Shown here in pieces: positions 40,741 through 51,603 of a DNA stretch of 64,000 nt. The position numbers were made by a program, and so were the translations under genes. Each line of letters begins with the position of its first letter. Position 1 is the stretch's first letter. Below the pieces are notes generated by a model. The model was not told where the DNA came from and did no database searches. It was given only the letters and a program-made list of their open reading frames with translations. Origin of the DNA: Ornithodoros turicata (Eukaryota > Arthropoda > Arachnida > Ixodida > Argasidae); NCBI RefSeq assembly GCF_037126465.1, contig NC_088202.1, positions 29,620,213 to 29,684,212 of the forward strand, written 5' to 3'.

Positions 40741-41649
40741 GGCGCGTTAAGTAGCGCTTCCGGAGCGCATAGAGAGAGTTATTTTTTACTAAACAGGACA
40801 TCTCCTTTTACTCCCGCGCTCCCACCCACAAGTCGGAGTGCTTCTCGCGCTCTCCACCCTCCTCTCCGGTTGGACCCACCTGCATCTTAATTAATCGTTT
40901 GAAGGTTGCAGACAGCCGGATCGGAAGACGGCTCTTCCGGAAGAGAACATTCAGTGAAACCCAGAGGCCCAGAGCCGCTTTGCACACGAAACGTGAACAC
41001 ATCACGTGCACACTAGACGCTCACACGGATAGAACTTGGCAGGGAACTGGCAGGGTCTGTACGCCTCACTCCACGCACGTCGTACGCAAAGTCCCATCCC
41101 CCATATCCTATTATTTTTTATGCTACTGAGTTTTAAAAATATCCCATTGTTGAGGCCCCCGCCGACCGTGGCGTCAGCTCTGAAATAGCGGGAAATGATA
41201 CGCCTTGACCGGTTGCTCTGTGGCTCTATGTCATAGCGTTTCCGCTCATTTCCGCTTCCGTTCCGAGCACTTCGCCGCCCCACGTCTCAACGTTCGCCGC
41301 GTCCGTGTTTACAGGCGTCGTCACGAGGACGGCAAACTACGCACATCGGCACTCCGTCATATCGATATCGGGCGTGGAGGAGGCGAGCCAAGAATGAAAA
41401 GATCGCTCCTCATATTCAAAGTGCCATAACTCCGTGACGCGGGAGGGCGGCGTGAAGGCGTTTCGACCGAGACGTTTAGCACCCATAAACCTACATTTCA
41501 ACCATAATTTTGTGTAGTGTAATGATCGGGATTGGGTTCACAACCCCTTTAGGAACCCGTTTACCAAATGCTCCGGAGCCAGAGGGACAGAGTGGACAGC
41601 GCGCGCTCTGCAGAGACGCTACTTTGCGCGCCCATTCAATGTGGTGGTT

Positions 41650-41692
41650 AGGCCTTCACCGTGCCATGTGGTGAAGTTCTCTTTTAAGAGTG
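41650..41692. mobile_element. solo right end of a CACTC-type MITE
   Basis: ccatgtggtgaagttctctt then ttaagagtg, followed by TA. No left end nearby. Confidence 0.5.
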
Positions 41693-41924
41693 TATAATGA
41701 ACCTGGCAAACCGGCATGCGTGCTGTTCTCATGTAGCTTTTTCAGGGTCCCTTCGGGGGGAAAATTTGTACCAGTAATGAAAACATCCCCTATGGGGTGG
41801 TGTCTTGCTTTTTTATTAAAAGTTTCTACGAATCAAGAAAACATCCCCTATGTGGTTCATCACATCATGCACGCATTGTATAACACGTGGGATGTTAAGG
41901 GAAAAATGCATTTTTAGGCTCTAA

Positions 41925-42330
41925 AAACAGAAGTGCGCCACATAGCACGCTGTAGCGTTAACCATTGCCACGAATAATATTAGCAAAAGGGGGTGGGGCG
42001 TACGCCTTTTTTGCGGCAATATAGCCGATTTTTAGGCACTAGCGAGTATCGCTCTTCCTCGCATAAATCGTCCTAAGCCAACCCCGCCCCCCGCCCCGCT
42101 CCCCTTTTCTCAGTTTATCGGGAGACGGAGCGATGTCATCCGCGATGATGATTGGCGTGCTGCGTGCTATGCGGTCAAGAGCACCCCCTGTTAGCGCCTG
42201 AAAATATGCTCTCTGGTGATAATTGACAAAGGATGTACACCGCCCTCACTATTCGAATGAGAAGCGATAATCCTATCATTGCTGACCAGGGCTAGCGTGC
42301 TATGCGGTGAATTGCTGTTACAGTGTAGGT
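41925..42330. mobile_element. CACTC-subfamily MITE carrying a second-family MITE
   Basis: Outer ends ctctaaaaacagaagtgcgc and gcgtgctatgcggtgaattg...tacagtg resemble the 24462-24769 subfamily. A TTTTTAGG-type MITE (42029-42204) is nested inside: tttttaggcactagcgagta ... ccccctgttagcgcctgaaaa, relative of 14653-14877. Confidence 0.55.
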
Positions 42331-42649
42331 GTCGTTATTGGCTAGACGGCAAACCTTTCACGACAATTTCGTGTCGTCAGAGCTCGAGCGTCAGAGGAGC
42401 GAGTGCCTCCGTCATTCACATTGGCTCTCCTAAGCACGTCACCTTTCCCGTGGCCTCCACGCGGGCGCATCAACCTACTGTTATGGCATAGCCGCGTTAA
42501 GTTTCGACATTGGTTGTGCCTGTTTTTATACCCATATATTACCCGCTTTGCTGTCAAACATTGGTCCCTATTGGTGCAAAAACCGTCTTTTGACATGCAC
42601 TCGGAATGATTTGGGGCCATGCCCCCCCCCCCCCCCCCCCCCCCATCAT

Positions 42650-42740
42650 CCAACAACGTCAGCACCAGCAATGGGGTAAGGTGTCGCCCCCGGCGATGAA
42701 ACTCCCCAATCATCATCAAATAAAGTTGTTGCCAGTGTGA
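42650..42740 (+). mobile_element. LINE 3' UTR fragment
   Basis: Matches 6531-6610: accagcaatggggtaaggtg, cgatgaaactcccc, caaataaagttgttg. Just the tail of the I/R1-like family. Confidence 0.65.
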
Positions 42741-43514
42741 AACTAAAGCTAAAGGAGAGTGCCTTTGGGGTGACAACGAGTACGAAGGTATTTTGTCATG
42801 TTTCCAGTGTATTTTCGTGTTCCTGTTCCACTCGACGCTACATTTTGTTTACCTGCCCTGAACAATTATGTTGCGAAACAGAATCTCAAATGTCATAAAC
42901 GCGCTCACAGTAGCTTCCAACTCATGGCATAACAAGAGCAACCTACAGTAAACGAAAAGCATCAAAAATTGATCAGGACTATCAATGAAATTCATGCGGT
43001 AATTATATGTGTTACCATTCGTTAGCATCTTAGCGTATCTGCCACATTAAACGGTTCGGGAGTCTCAGAGCTGTTTCGCCTAGGATTCCAATTATCAATC
43101 CAATCCAATGTCGAGGCCTTAGACAGACTCGTTGACGCTCAATTTTTGCGTTCATGGGGGTTCTAATGCTCAGCATTAAAATACACAGAAAAGCACAGAA
43201 CACAAAGGGGGAAACGCGCACTGATCCGATAGGTACCAAATAATCCCCAATAACATACCCACACCTCGAAGCCGCTGGAGTTTAACTGAAGAATCGAACA
43301 GTATCGCCAGGCATGTCCCATGTCATCATCTAGAAATGACACTCTTTTTTTTTTTCTCTCTCTATCTCTCTTTGTCTTTTGTGACGAAACTTACTAATGA
43401 TGTCTACACGTTTATCCTGGATGTTAGTCCATGACGCATTTTCTACAGTGAGGAACCCTCAGCATGCTGCTTCAGAACTGAGATAGCGTTGAATGATAGC
43501 AGTTGAAAAAAAGG

Positions 43515-43612
43515 CACCAGCAGTGGGATTCGAACCCACACCCTCTGAAATACGGGGAAACACTGGAAACCATAGCAAACACGGGGACGCGCACTCGCCC
43601 TCAACGCATTCT
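43515..43612 (-). mobile_element. tRNA-like fragment, probably SINE
   Basis: On the minus strand gggttcgaatcccactgctg then gtgcc and a T run resembles a tRNA 3' half with a pol III terminator. The 5' half does not fold to a tRNA and lacks a good A box, so it is treated as a tRNA-derived fragment and not a gene. Confidence 0.4.
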
Positions 43613-43902
43613 GTCTTACATTATTTCCAGTCGCTACCACATTCACACAGACTGTGTCCATGCAACTGGGCGTTGTAACACTTGTGTTGCATTTGTCCTT
43701 CTATGTGTAATAGCATCGCCCCCTGCAGCGTGACATAGAGTTGTTAGATGTTTCTGCGTGTGATTCAGAGTTCTCTCTTGAGGCAAAGGACAAACCTTTG
43801 TCAGCGAAACGGCAAAGTCTAATATGTAGAATGCACGGAAGCTAATGTTCGGAATACTTAAAACACTAGGAGGCATTACGTGATCATTCCTTTATCTTGC
43901 AG

Positions 43903-44022
43903 GATGTACAACAATCTTCAAAAGGCTCTCGTGTTCGGCGTTGCTTACACATCCATTATCGCCGGCGAATGTAACTACAGCACCAGTCGTGCAAGAGGAA
44001 TTCTCTCCAATTTCTACCACAG
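43903..44022 (+). CDS. SLC13-like transporter, exon 5
   Basis: Acceptor tttatcttgcag; completes CT+G and leaves phase 2. It reads LMYNNLQKALVFGVAYTSII and then AGECNYSTSRARGILSNFYH. The family has here a helix 'KAxxLxxxYxASIGGxxTLTGTxPNLxL'; KALVFGVAYTSIIAG fits the start, but the GTxPN signature is gone. Two donors, 44023 and 44026, give the same phase, so the exact end is uncertain by one residue. Confidence 0.72.
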
Positions 44023-44025
44023 GTG

Positions 44026-47000
44026 GTGTAAATTGCCGTACTGAGTTGAAGGGCTCGCTTTGACAGACTACTGACTGCTGTGAATTCGTAGTGCGACAGT
44101 GCAGCGAACAGTGCGACGAGTCAAAGGGTTTGGCATGAGGAAGAACGAAGCATCAGTTTATGGCACACATATCGAAGTTCTTAATGCACATACAACTGCA
44201 AGATCATTAAGCGTTCTACGTGACTCTTTAGATGCCTGTAAATCTCAGTATTTCAAATGTTTTTCCACAATATTGTTGAAATGGTTCTTCTTTTCTTCCT
44301 CCGTCATTCGCTGAGTCGTCCACCAAGAGATATTGAACAGGGATAAACTATGGACCAAATGTGACTGTTTCCTAGCTATGGTCGACGTTGATGATAAATG
44401 CGTGCGCACAGGGGGTGGACAAAAAGACGCAGAGGTCCAGTGCAGTGTGCGTGAGTATGCGAGGGTGCACGTGAAAAATGAGAAAGTATACAGGCGCTGC
44501 ATGGACTACGTTACCTAGAAGCGGTGAAAGCGATGAACAAATGTGCTGGAAGATGCCACGAACCGATTCCACTTTCCCGTATAAAATGCCTCAAATCATA
44601 GTAACGAGGTGTCCTCCTCGTCTCTAGTGTCTTCCTGTTTGTAAGACACTACATGGTAGGGTTCCGAATGAAGCCCTGGCCGTGCAGGGCGAACGACATG
44701 CGACGGCGTTTGTGATTGGATGCATGCCCAGAGAAGTTTAACGGTCAGCCATGCCGATGTCCTAAATAGTCGAAACGGTTGTGATATTCTGAAAGCCTAC
44801 ATCCAACTCTCCCCAAAATGCACCTTCATTGTCCCAGTTCGGTACAGTACAATTAAAAAAAAAACGAGTAATTCATTCTGAAACACACATGGACGCAGCC
44901 ATGTTTTATGACGTATATGCACCCGAACGGGCACTGTGATATGTACGCGCCTTCGTACTTGTCAGTGGATTCCAGCTACGGCTTTTCGTGGCATTCACGC
45001 ATCTGTGCTTGAAGATGGCGGACAGGCGAGTTCCGCTGGTTCCGCGATGAGTAAACAGTGCAGCAGCTGCGAACTCATTCGTGAGCCAAGCTCTGTGCGA
45101 TGTTGTGACTGGAATTCGTCGTTTGTGTTTTGTGTGCTCGAGCAATTTGTATCAACTCGTGTCTGCGTTAGCCCCTTTAGAGCACTTGCCCAGTGTAAGG
45201 ATAAGTATCTTAGGAAATTGACTGACGTTTCGACAGCCGTTTTAGCAACGAAATGCCGACAACGCTTTTTTGACAGGAAAAACGCGTGCTGTGTATCTGA
45301 GAAACCGCATAATGCTACGGGAAAAGTTTTACGTACGATTTATCAATGTGTAACACCGTCGACGATATTATGGAACGACAAGCGACGTGAAACAAAATAC
45401 TAATCAGATTTTAAACACTTTTGTGGGATTCTGTGCATTTTCCAGAAGATTTCTTTGAATCACACACTCCCATGTCATTCGGTGTCGTGTAGCACGCTAC
45501 AAGCTACTCTACTTCATGTCTAACATTTGGATTTTGTTTTTAATGAGCACAAAAACATGCACACGAAAGTTCCAAAAGCCATGTGGCTGCACACCATGCA
45601 AACCCAAAAAAATACCAGAGCACATACATACTGCTACTTAGAAATGTTGTTTCGGGGGTCTGAAGAGTTATGGTATAGCATAGGTCCTAGAAATCCAATG
45701 AGCGGGTGCACCTTATCCCTCCGTAGAGTGCTATTTAAACTCATAACTCAGCCCATGGGGTATAAAAGTGCTAGAGGCAATTTATGTGACTGTCGTCATG
45801 GGTGACATCAGTGGTCAGCCTCTAAGTTGATTCCGTCTGCAGAAATTATTGTACACATCGCTTTGTATTTAATATTTATCATGTAGAGCCTGATAAGCAC
45901 TTTGTAAGATGCAACCATGTCTGCACCATTATCGATTGCCTCTTACCATTACAGTTAGAGACACGTTACCAAATTCGCAAAGGCCAGTTTTACAGGGCCC
46001 GTGTAATTTGAGTCTTCATGGAAGTTAACCATCGCACATTAAGTATGCTTGAAGTATATATGCTTGGACATCTATTATGTAGTGCATTATCTAATCTTCT
46101 GAACCACATGTGTGGCTGCATACGAAATTATTTTTTATGCACATGCTGTACCTTCCTAGTGATACATGTGCACAGATATAATGGCAAAAAACAATGCTAG
46201 GCTCTACCATCATTGTGCCGCTTTAACATTACAACTTTTATGTCTTAACAGGGAATATCTCACTAGAAAAGACGACACTTGTGCATTGGCAAGCAAATAA
46301 ATATTTACATTTTCCATCAATCAGCAATGTTGGGACCTGGTGAAAATAAAAATGTCAACATGGAAAGTGCTTACAAACTATCCCTATATATATTCAAATG
46401 CAGATATGACATTTCTCTTTTTGTACCTCAGCGCAGTACAGTTTCAAAATTAACGAACTGTACAGGATCACCAATCTTAAAATATATCGAGAAGGGAATC
46501 ACATAAAGCTCCAATAATAGGCTGGACAAATCAAAGCTCCAAAAGACAAAATAGTTCCAGAAGAATTTGAATAATTGGTTGCTATTGTAATGTGTACTAC
46601 TATGTACAGTTCATGAATGGAACACGTTACCTCATTGCGTTGCCTCCGTGTGAGCACGAGAACAGGCAGCATTCCAGGTCACGCTTTTCGTGTTTTTCGA
46701 TGGTATCTTCTCTTTTTGGCAATAGCAAACGTGGCCATAGTGAAACACAAGCAACCAAGGACAGGATGAGACAGCTACAACACAACTGCTTGCTCTCATC
46801 TGATAGGTTTAGGACACTGGAATATACACCCACATGTTGCTAAACAAATGACAATTTAACCAATCGAATTACAGACAAGAAAAAAAGGGTTATATATCTT
46901 CCCCGTCTCCTAATTCTATTTCACAGGCAGGCGTATTATCACCCTGAGTGTGGTCGTGCGTCCCCTTTGAGATATGTATCTCGGACAGCTTACACATGCA

Positions 47001-48290
47001 TCTATCTTGAATTTCTCTAACCACTTGCTGTTTAAACGCCGCCTTGATCTCCGTGTTGTGGAAATTTGGGGAGTCCTTGGTTTGTCCCCATGTCCCTATT
47101 TCAACACAGTAGGAAACACAGATTTGTAAATAGCATATGTTGTTTGCACTGTATACGTACGTACCTCCCATATAAAAAATCGTAGTGGATGCTACATCTG
47201 GTGTGATAATGTCAGTAACACAAGAAAGCTGGATTTGAAACTACTCTCACTTCGTAGTGCTAGTAGTAGTTTTTGTGTGAAGCTACGTAATTCCTGTCCA
47301 CCAAATAATTTAAACCGGTATGTTTCATCGCCTCCACGATAATCCCATGAGAGGCAATTCTCACATGGCTGGGACTATCGGTTCTACAACCTATTCCTAA
47401 CATGTGTAGCATCGGGGAGGAAAACCAAGGGGCACGGTGGAAAAGACAAACACACACACAGGCCATGTTCTGGTTCTCACAGTGTAACAGCTGCTCTGGC
47501 TATTAAAATGAACATGTTCCAAATTAATACAACATAGATTGACACGATACGCAGGTGAAAGGTAAGAAATAAAATAAGCAGTTACATGTACAATACATAA
47601 ACACTTGTCTTGCCATGACACTCTCCTTCCTGCATTCATGCGCTGCCTTTCCTCCCACTCCAAGGAAGTACTGAACTATATTACTACATTGTGTTGCATT
47701 ACGTGCTCCTTTGACAGAACCTAAACAGCATTACTTAGCACAGAATAAAAGTACGGTGAACGTAATTTGTGGCTTTCCGTTCACGATTAATGGCCGCAGC
47801 AGTAATGCATGCAGGAAGGACACTGAAAGTTGTGTTGAGAAACACCGCTTCCTGTTTGACATGTCTAAATGAAATGTACCTAAACTGATCCAAAGTAACT
47901 GTTCTGAGGCTGAAACGAAAACAGAAAAACGCAACACAAGCCGCAACATTAACAGATAGGCAAATGAGCTCTGGCGAGCTCCACCTTGGGACAAAGTCAA
48001 CAAGTAATTCACGAAAAGTCAATTAGTGCCTCAAATGAAACATCCCTGACTGATAGCAGGATGGTCCATGTTCAACTCCTGGTGCTTGCACTCACTGGCT
48101 TTTTCATTAATTATTTGCTGAAGCTTCCATGTGCCTGAGAATATGAACCATTCATGAACCACTGAATCCTCATGAGATGATGAGGGTTCGTCATGCAAAA
48201 CAGACTCCGTTTTTTGCATGTGTCCTCAGTGTTGCTCACGACTGCAGAAAAAAAAAAGATTTAATGACAAGAAATAGATAGTCATGTTTA
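44026..48290. other. intron 5 of the SLC13-like gene, left part
   Basis: No exon found in a generally AT-rich stretch. Open frames near 44.9-45.4 kb and, on the minus strand, 46.9-47.7 kb have no recognisable domain. Nothing else stands out. Confidence 0.4.
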
Positions 48291-48293
48291 CTT

Positions 48294-48936
48294 TATAATG
48301 ATTTTGCACAACATGAAGACTGTCGATGGCATCTAAGTTTTAAACAGACGAGACTTTCGTGCGGAAGGCTGCACTTCATGTCTAACATCAAGTTACTAAA
48401 CTCCAGAATATATGAGACATGTTGTAAGGTAGAGAGCGAGGGTTGGTACAAACATAAAATAAAAATACAAACATAGTATAATAAAATAAAAGGGGGTACG
48501 TGTCCATCAGTTTCAAACAGACAAGGGCTGAGTTGACAAGACACTGTAGCATAATACATGAATGATCATGGTGGCGAGGTCATTATTTGGCACAAAAGGA
48601 GTTCACGGGCAACATTCTTGGAAACAGTGCTACAGTGTCTTGTCAACTCATCCCTTGTCTATCTGAAACTGATGAACTTGCACCCCCTTTTCATTTTATT
48701 ATATATGTTTATATTTGTATTTTTATGTTTGTACCAACCCTCGCTTTCTACCTTACAACATATCTTATGTACCCTGGAATTTTGTAACTTGATGTTAGAC
48801 ATGAAGAAGTGCTGTATTCTGCACGAAAGTCTCATCTCATTAAAATTTAGATTCTCTCAACTGTCTTATTTCTGTTGTAAATCTTTATTGCCGGATACTT
48901 GCACATTGCTCTTCCACACACTATAATGATTTTGCA
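48294..48936. mobile_element. Penelope-like inverted pair with 15-bp target duplication
   Basis: The direct repeat TATAATGATTTTGCA at 48294-48308 and 48922-48936 flanks a 613-bp palindrome. The left arm (about 48320-48555) has gactttcgtgcggaaggctg, cacttcatgtctaacatcaa, gagggttggtacaaacataa and ccatcagtttcaaacagaca. The right arm (about 48625-48860) has their complements in reverse order. Related motifs lie at 10683-10960. Inverted, truncated termini with long target duplications are typical of Penelope-like elements. Inside intron 5. Confidence 0.7.
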
Positions 48937-50893
48937 GTAAGATTATGGACTTCGGATAACAAGACTACACGGCAATGCTCAGGTATTTTTGCCTAGTGAA
49001 CGGCATGTATACAGTATGCACGCAGTATTTGTGCAGTAGACCCGCTAAAAATGTTATGAATGTGGCATTGCCTACTACAGTAATGCACCAAGTACAACAC
49101 AAGTATTGCAGAATGATTTTCGCTCAATCCAGTACCACTATCCAGTGTGAAGTTAATAGCTAAATAGCTCCCATTTTTCTTAGCCCTCAGAACACAGACA
49201 GTGAATTAATAACAGTAGAGTAGAAAATGCTAAAATGAATTTTGGGCTACTCTTCAATGAAACATTCACAAGTAGTAAATGCCCGTTCCTCAATGGACCG
49301 TAACGCCAGTGAAAATTCTAAAACGTTATCGGGGACGACATCAGCTTCTGCGTGTCAGAAAGGACTGTAGCTCCAACACTAATCCAGCTAACAGTAACAA
49401 AAATGTGCAAAAGGCAAATTAACTGAACTAATGTAACGTACCTTCTATGTCAGACAGTAAGGCTTGTACCACCCCATCAACAAAAACCAGTGTTTGGACA
49501 GCAAAAGTGCTTCAACTGGGAGATAGCAGCTAATCGGAATGACGACCTTTGTTTTCCACCCTGAAAGCAGAGGTTGTAATGTTGAGCGCAGATTTAAGAG
49601 TAGTGTCAAGATGTTTGCATGAGAGTGCCCATGAAAAGTGGAATATAGGTGAATACTCAAATTATAACATAATTATAATTATAACATCGCATCGTCATAC
49701 CTGTTGGTGGCAGCTAGAGTGCAAGTGACGTGCCAGCAATTTCTTCACGCACCAGATGCAAGCCAGACCCTGCTTCATTTCCGCCTTCAGCGTGCACCTG
49801 TGGTAATTCACAAGTCAGATTATCAATACTGTTGTGTTGTTGATCGTGGCTATGTTTGACGAACTGCAGTAGGACAGCTGCACAATTGGTTCACGAAGCT
49901 TCCTATTTTTATACCTTTTTATCTTTAGGAGCTATATTTCCCTATAAACATGAACTTACCTCGACTTACCTTTTACTACCCGTTTTTTGCCGAGATCCTC
50001 CGCGGCACGTTCAAAATTTGTGTGCCAGGCATCACCATTCGGACGATTTCGAGCGTAACCTATGATAACATTCGTTGGCGAAATCCTTGTAGTGAAACTC
50101 ACTCCGCGCGGCAATCAATCGCTGTGAGCTAAGAACTTCGCACTGCTTGTTCTTTTGGCAACTAATGGTAGGTAACGCTTGAATTCTCCGATGAATTGTT
50201 CTAACAGCGTAGCACCGTCGCATTCTTGACAACTTTGCCGTGGCATATCATATATCTCTTCAGCTCATAAAAGGCAATGTCAGCACAAGGAAGTACGCTT
50301 TCCAAACGACGTCGTGCCAGAGACATGTTCACATGCTTTGTCTCCGGCTTAGCAATAACAGCTAATGCAGCTGTTCCGGCAGCTGTTTGCTAACGTACGA
50401 TGCACAGAGAACGAAATCAAAGAAGTCAAGCGGTCAAGCCAAGAGTCTATGCAAAGCCAAAAACAGATAAACCTAGAGCAGTGACGTCGATGCGCCCGTG
50501 CGCAGGGTTAGCCGACGATCTGACGGGCGAGCGGGGAACTAAAGTAAATGTTTTCTAAAAAACTTCAAACGGTTGGACGAAGATATTTCACACACATATT
50601 CATGAACACACAGCGCGCATATCGCTTAGTTCTGCGACACTTTAAAATCGGCATATCTGACCTTTAACAAAACGTGTTAAATAAGACATACCCATAAATG
50701 TACCCGAAAGCTCGACATCTTCTTGAGAAATATATTGTTACTGATACCAAGTATGAAACGTCATTTTCGGAATAGTGGAGCTAGGGAAGGACATGGCAAT
50801 TTCTGTGTGATTTTCCTATAGTTCCGTAGTGATTACATGCATGGTAGCCTGTAGAGAATTCAATTGCAATAGTATCAACCTTCTTTCTTATAG
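48937..50893. other. intron 5 of the SLC13-like gene, right part
   Basis: No exon, RNA gene or clear repeat recognised. The acceptor of exon 6 is ttctttcttatag at 50892-50893. Confidence 0.45.
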
Positions 50894-51010
50894 CCGGAAG
50901 GAGCAAAACCCAGTGGAATACTTCCGATTCACTGCCATCACGTTGCCAGCTTCGTTGGGGTCCGCTGCAGTTCTGTGGTTCGCCCTCTACAAGATATATC
51001 TAAGTCAATA
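50894..51010 (+). CDS. SLC13-like transporter, exon 6
   Basis: Phase 2 in (AG+C), phase 2 out (donor GTAAGA). After SRKEQNPVEYFR it encodes a helix ITLPASLGSAAVLWFALYKI. This matches the helix following the loop in SLC13, where a Phe/Trp-containing entry and a conserved Pro ('NFxxWFxFAFPxMxxxLLLAWxxL') are usual; the Phe and Pro are kept. Confidence 0.75.
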
Positions 51011-51100
51011 GTAAGAGCATAATGCATCGTTCAAGACAGAAGCTTGATCGCAACCCTCGCACGCCCTTGTAAGTTTAATCTTAGTCGTCTTTTCAAGCAG

Positions 51101-51178
51101 CGCCTATATGGGTGATGGATTGTACAACGAGATAGCGACGGATTTTCTGAAGGCTCATCGCACTGTGAGACCTCTGAG
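51101..51178 (+). CDS. SLC13-like transporter, exon 7
   Basis: Acceptor gtcttttcaagcag, donor GTGAGT; phase 2 in and out. It reads AYMGDGLYNEIATDFLKAHR followed by TVRPLR, the hydrophilic linker where the family has 'V-I-x-x-x-Y-x-x-L-G-P-M-x-F-A-E'. Confidence 0.75.
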
Positions 51179-51258
51179 GTGAGTTGTTGCTGAACATGTT
51201 TATGTGTATATTTATTTACATTTCCCATATCCGAACCTATTTCTCGCCTTTCTTGCAG

Positions 51259-51339
51259 AACGGTGGATGTTTACTACATAATTTACTTTCTTTTTCTGAT
51301 CGTCATGATCTTTCTGTACCATATGGCCTTCACTTCTGA
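51259..51339 (+). CDS. SLC13-like transporter, exon 8
   Basis: Acceptor cctttcttgcag, donor GTAAGT; phase 2 in and out. One helix, VDVYYIIYFLFLIVMIFLYH, at the position of the family's 'ILFVxLVLLWFTRxP' helix. The following Arg-x-Pro is lost. Confidence 0.78.
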   Translation, partial: NGGCLLHNLLSFSDRHDLSVPYGLHF

Positions 51340-51422
51340 GTAAGTTCCCCTGAAGTCGTTTCATAACGACCGCGCACAGAGACGAAGAAACAGTGTAGTT
51401 ATAGATGTGATTGTTTCTGCAG

Positions 51423-51603
51423 ATATATCAATGACACGACTATTGTGTACCTGACGCTGCTTCCGTTAGCCGGTGGCCTCTGCGAACGAACGAGCATTTT
51501 TCTCCACGGTGAACCCTTGATGTCGACAGTCCTGGTATCCAAAATTCCTTGGTACTTAATTGTCCTCAGGTTAGGAGGAGGCACCCTCGCCAACACTATG
51601 GTG
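51423..51603 (+). CDS. SLC13-like transporter, exon 9
   Basis: Acceptor attgtttctgcag, donor GTAAGA; phase 2 in, phase 0 out. It reads YINDTTIVYLTLLPLAGGLC (family: 'SDGTVAIxxxxxxFxxPS'), then VSKIPWYLIVLRLGGGTLAN. The last segment is the strongest family match: SLC13 proteins have 'K-x-P-W-x-I-x-L-L-L-G-G-G-x-x-L-A' exactly here. This exon anchors the identification of the whole chain. The protein should continue with the SGLS helix; that exon was not found with certainty. Confidence 0.82.

Larger units (their letters stand above)
39970..43902. other. intron 4 of the SLC13-like gene
   Basis: No exon found. It holds a degenerate MITE, a MITE end, a nested MITE pair, a LINE 3' UTR and a tRNA-like fragment, each listed separately; a 24-bp C run is at about 42621-42644. 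The region 40900-41640 shows nothing I can name. Confidence 0.5.

Noticed and set aside
44936..45403. 155-codon open frame with an ATGGCGG near 45014
   Set aside because: The ATGGCGG frame stops within a dozen codons and the long frame has no recognisable domain; it lies in intron 5.
46890..47663. Minus-strand open frames in intron 5 as a transposase
   Set aside because: Several overlapping short frames, but no DDE, zinc-finger or other motif I can name.
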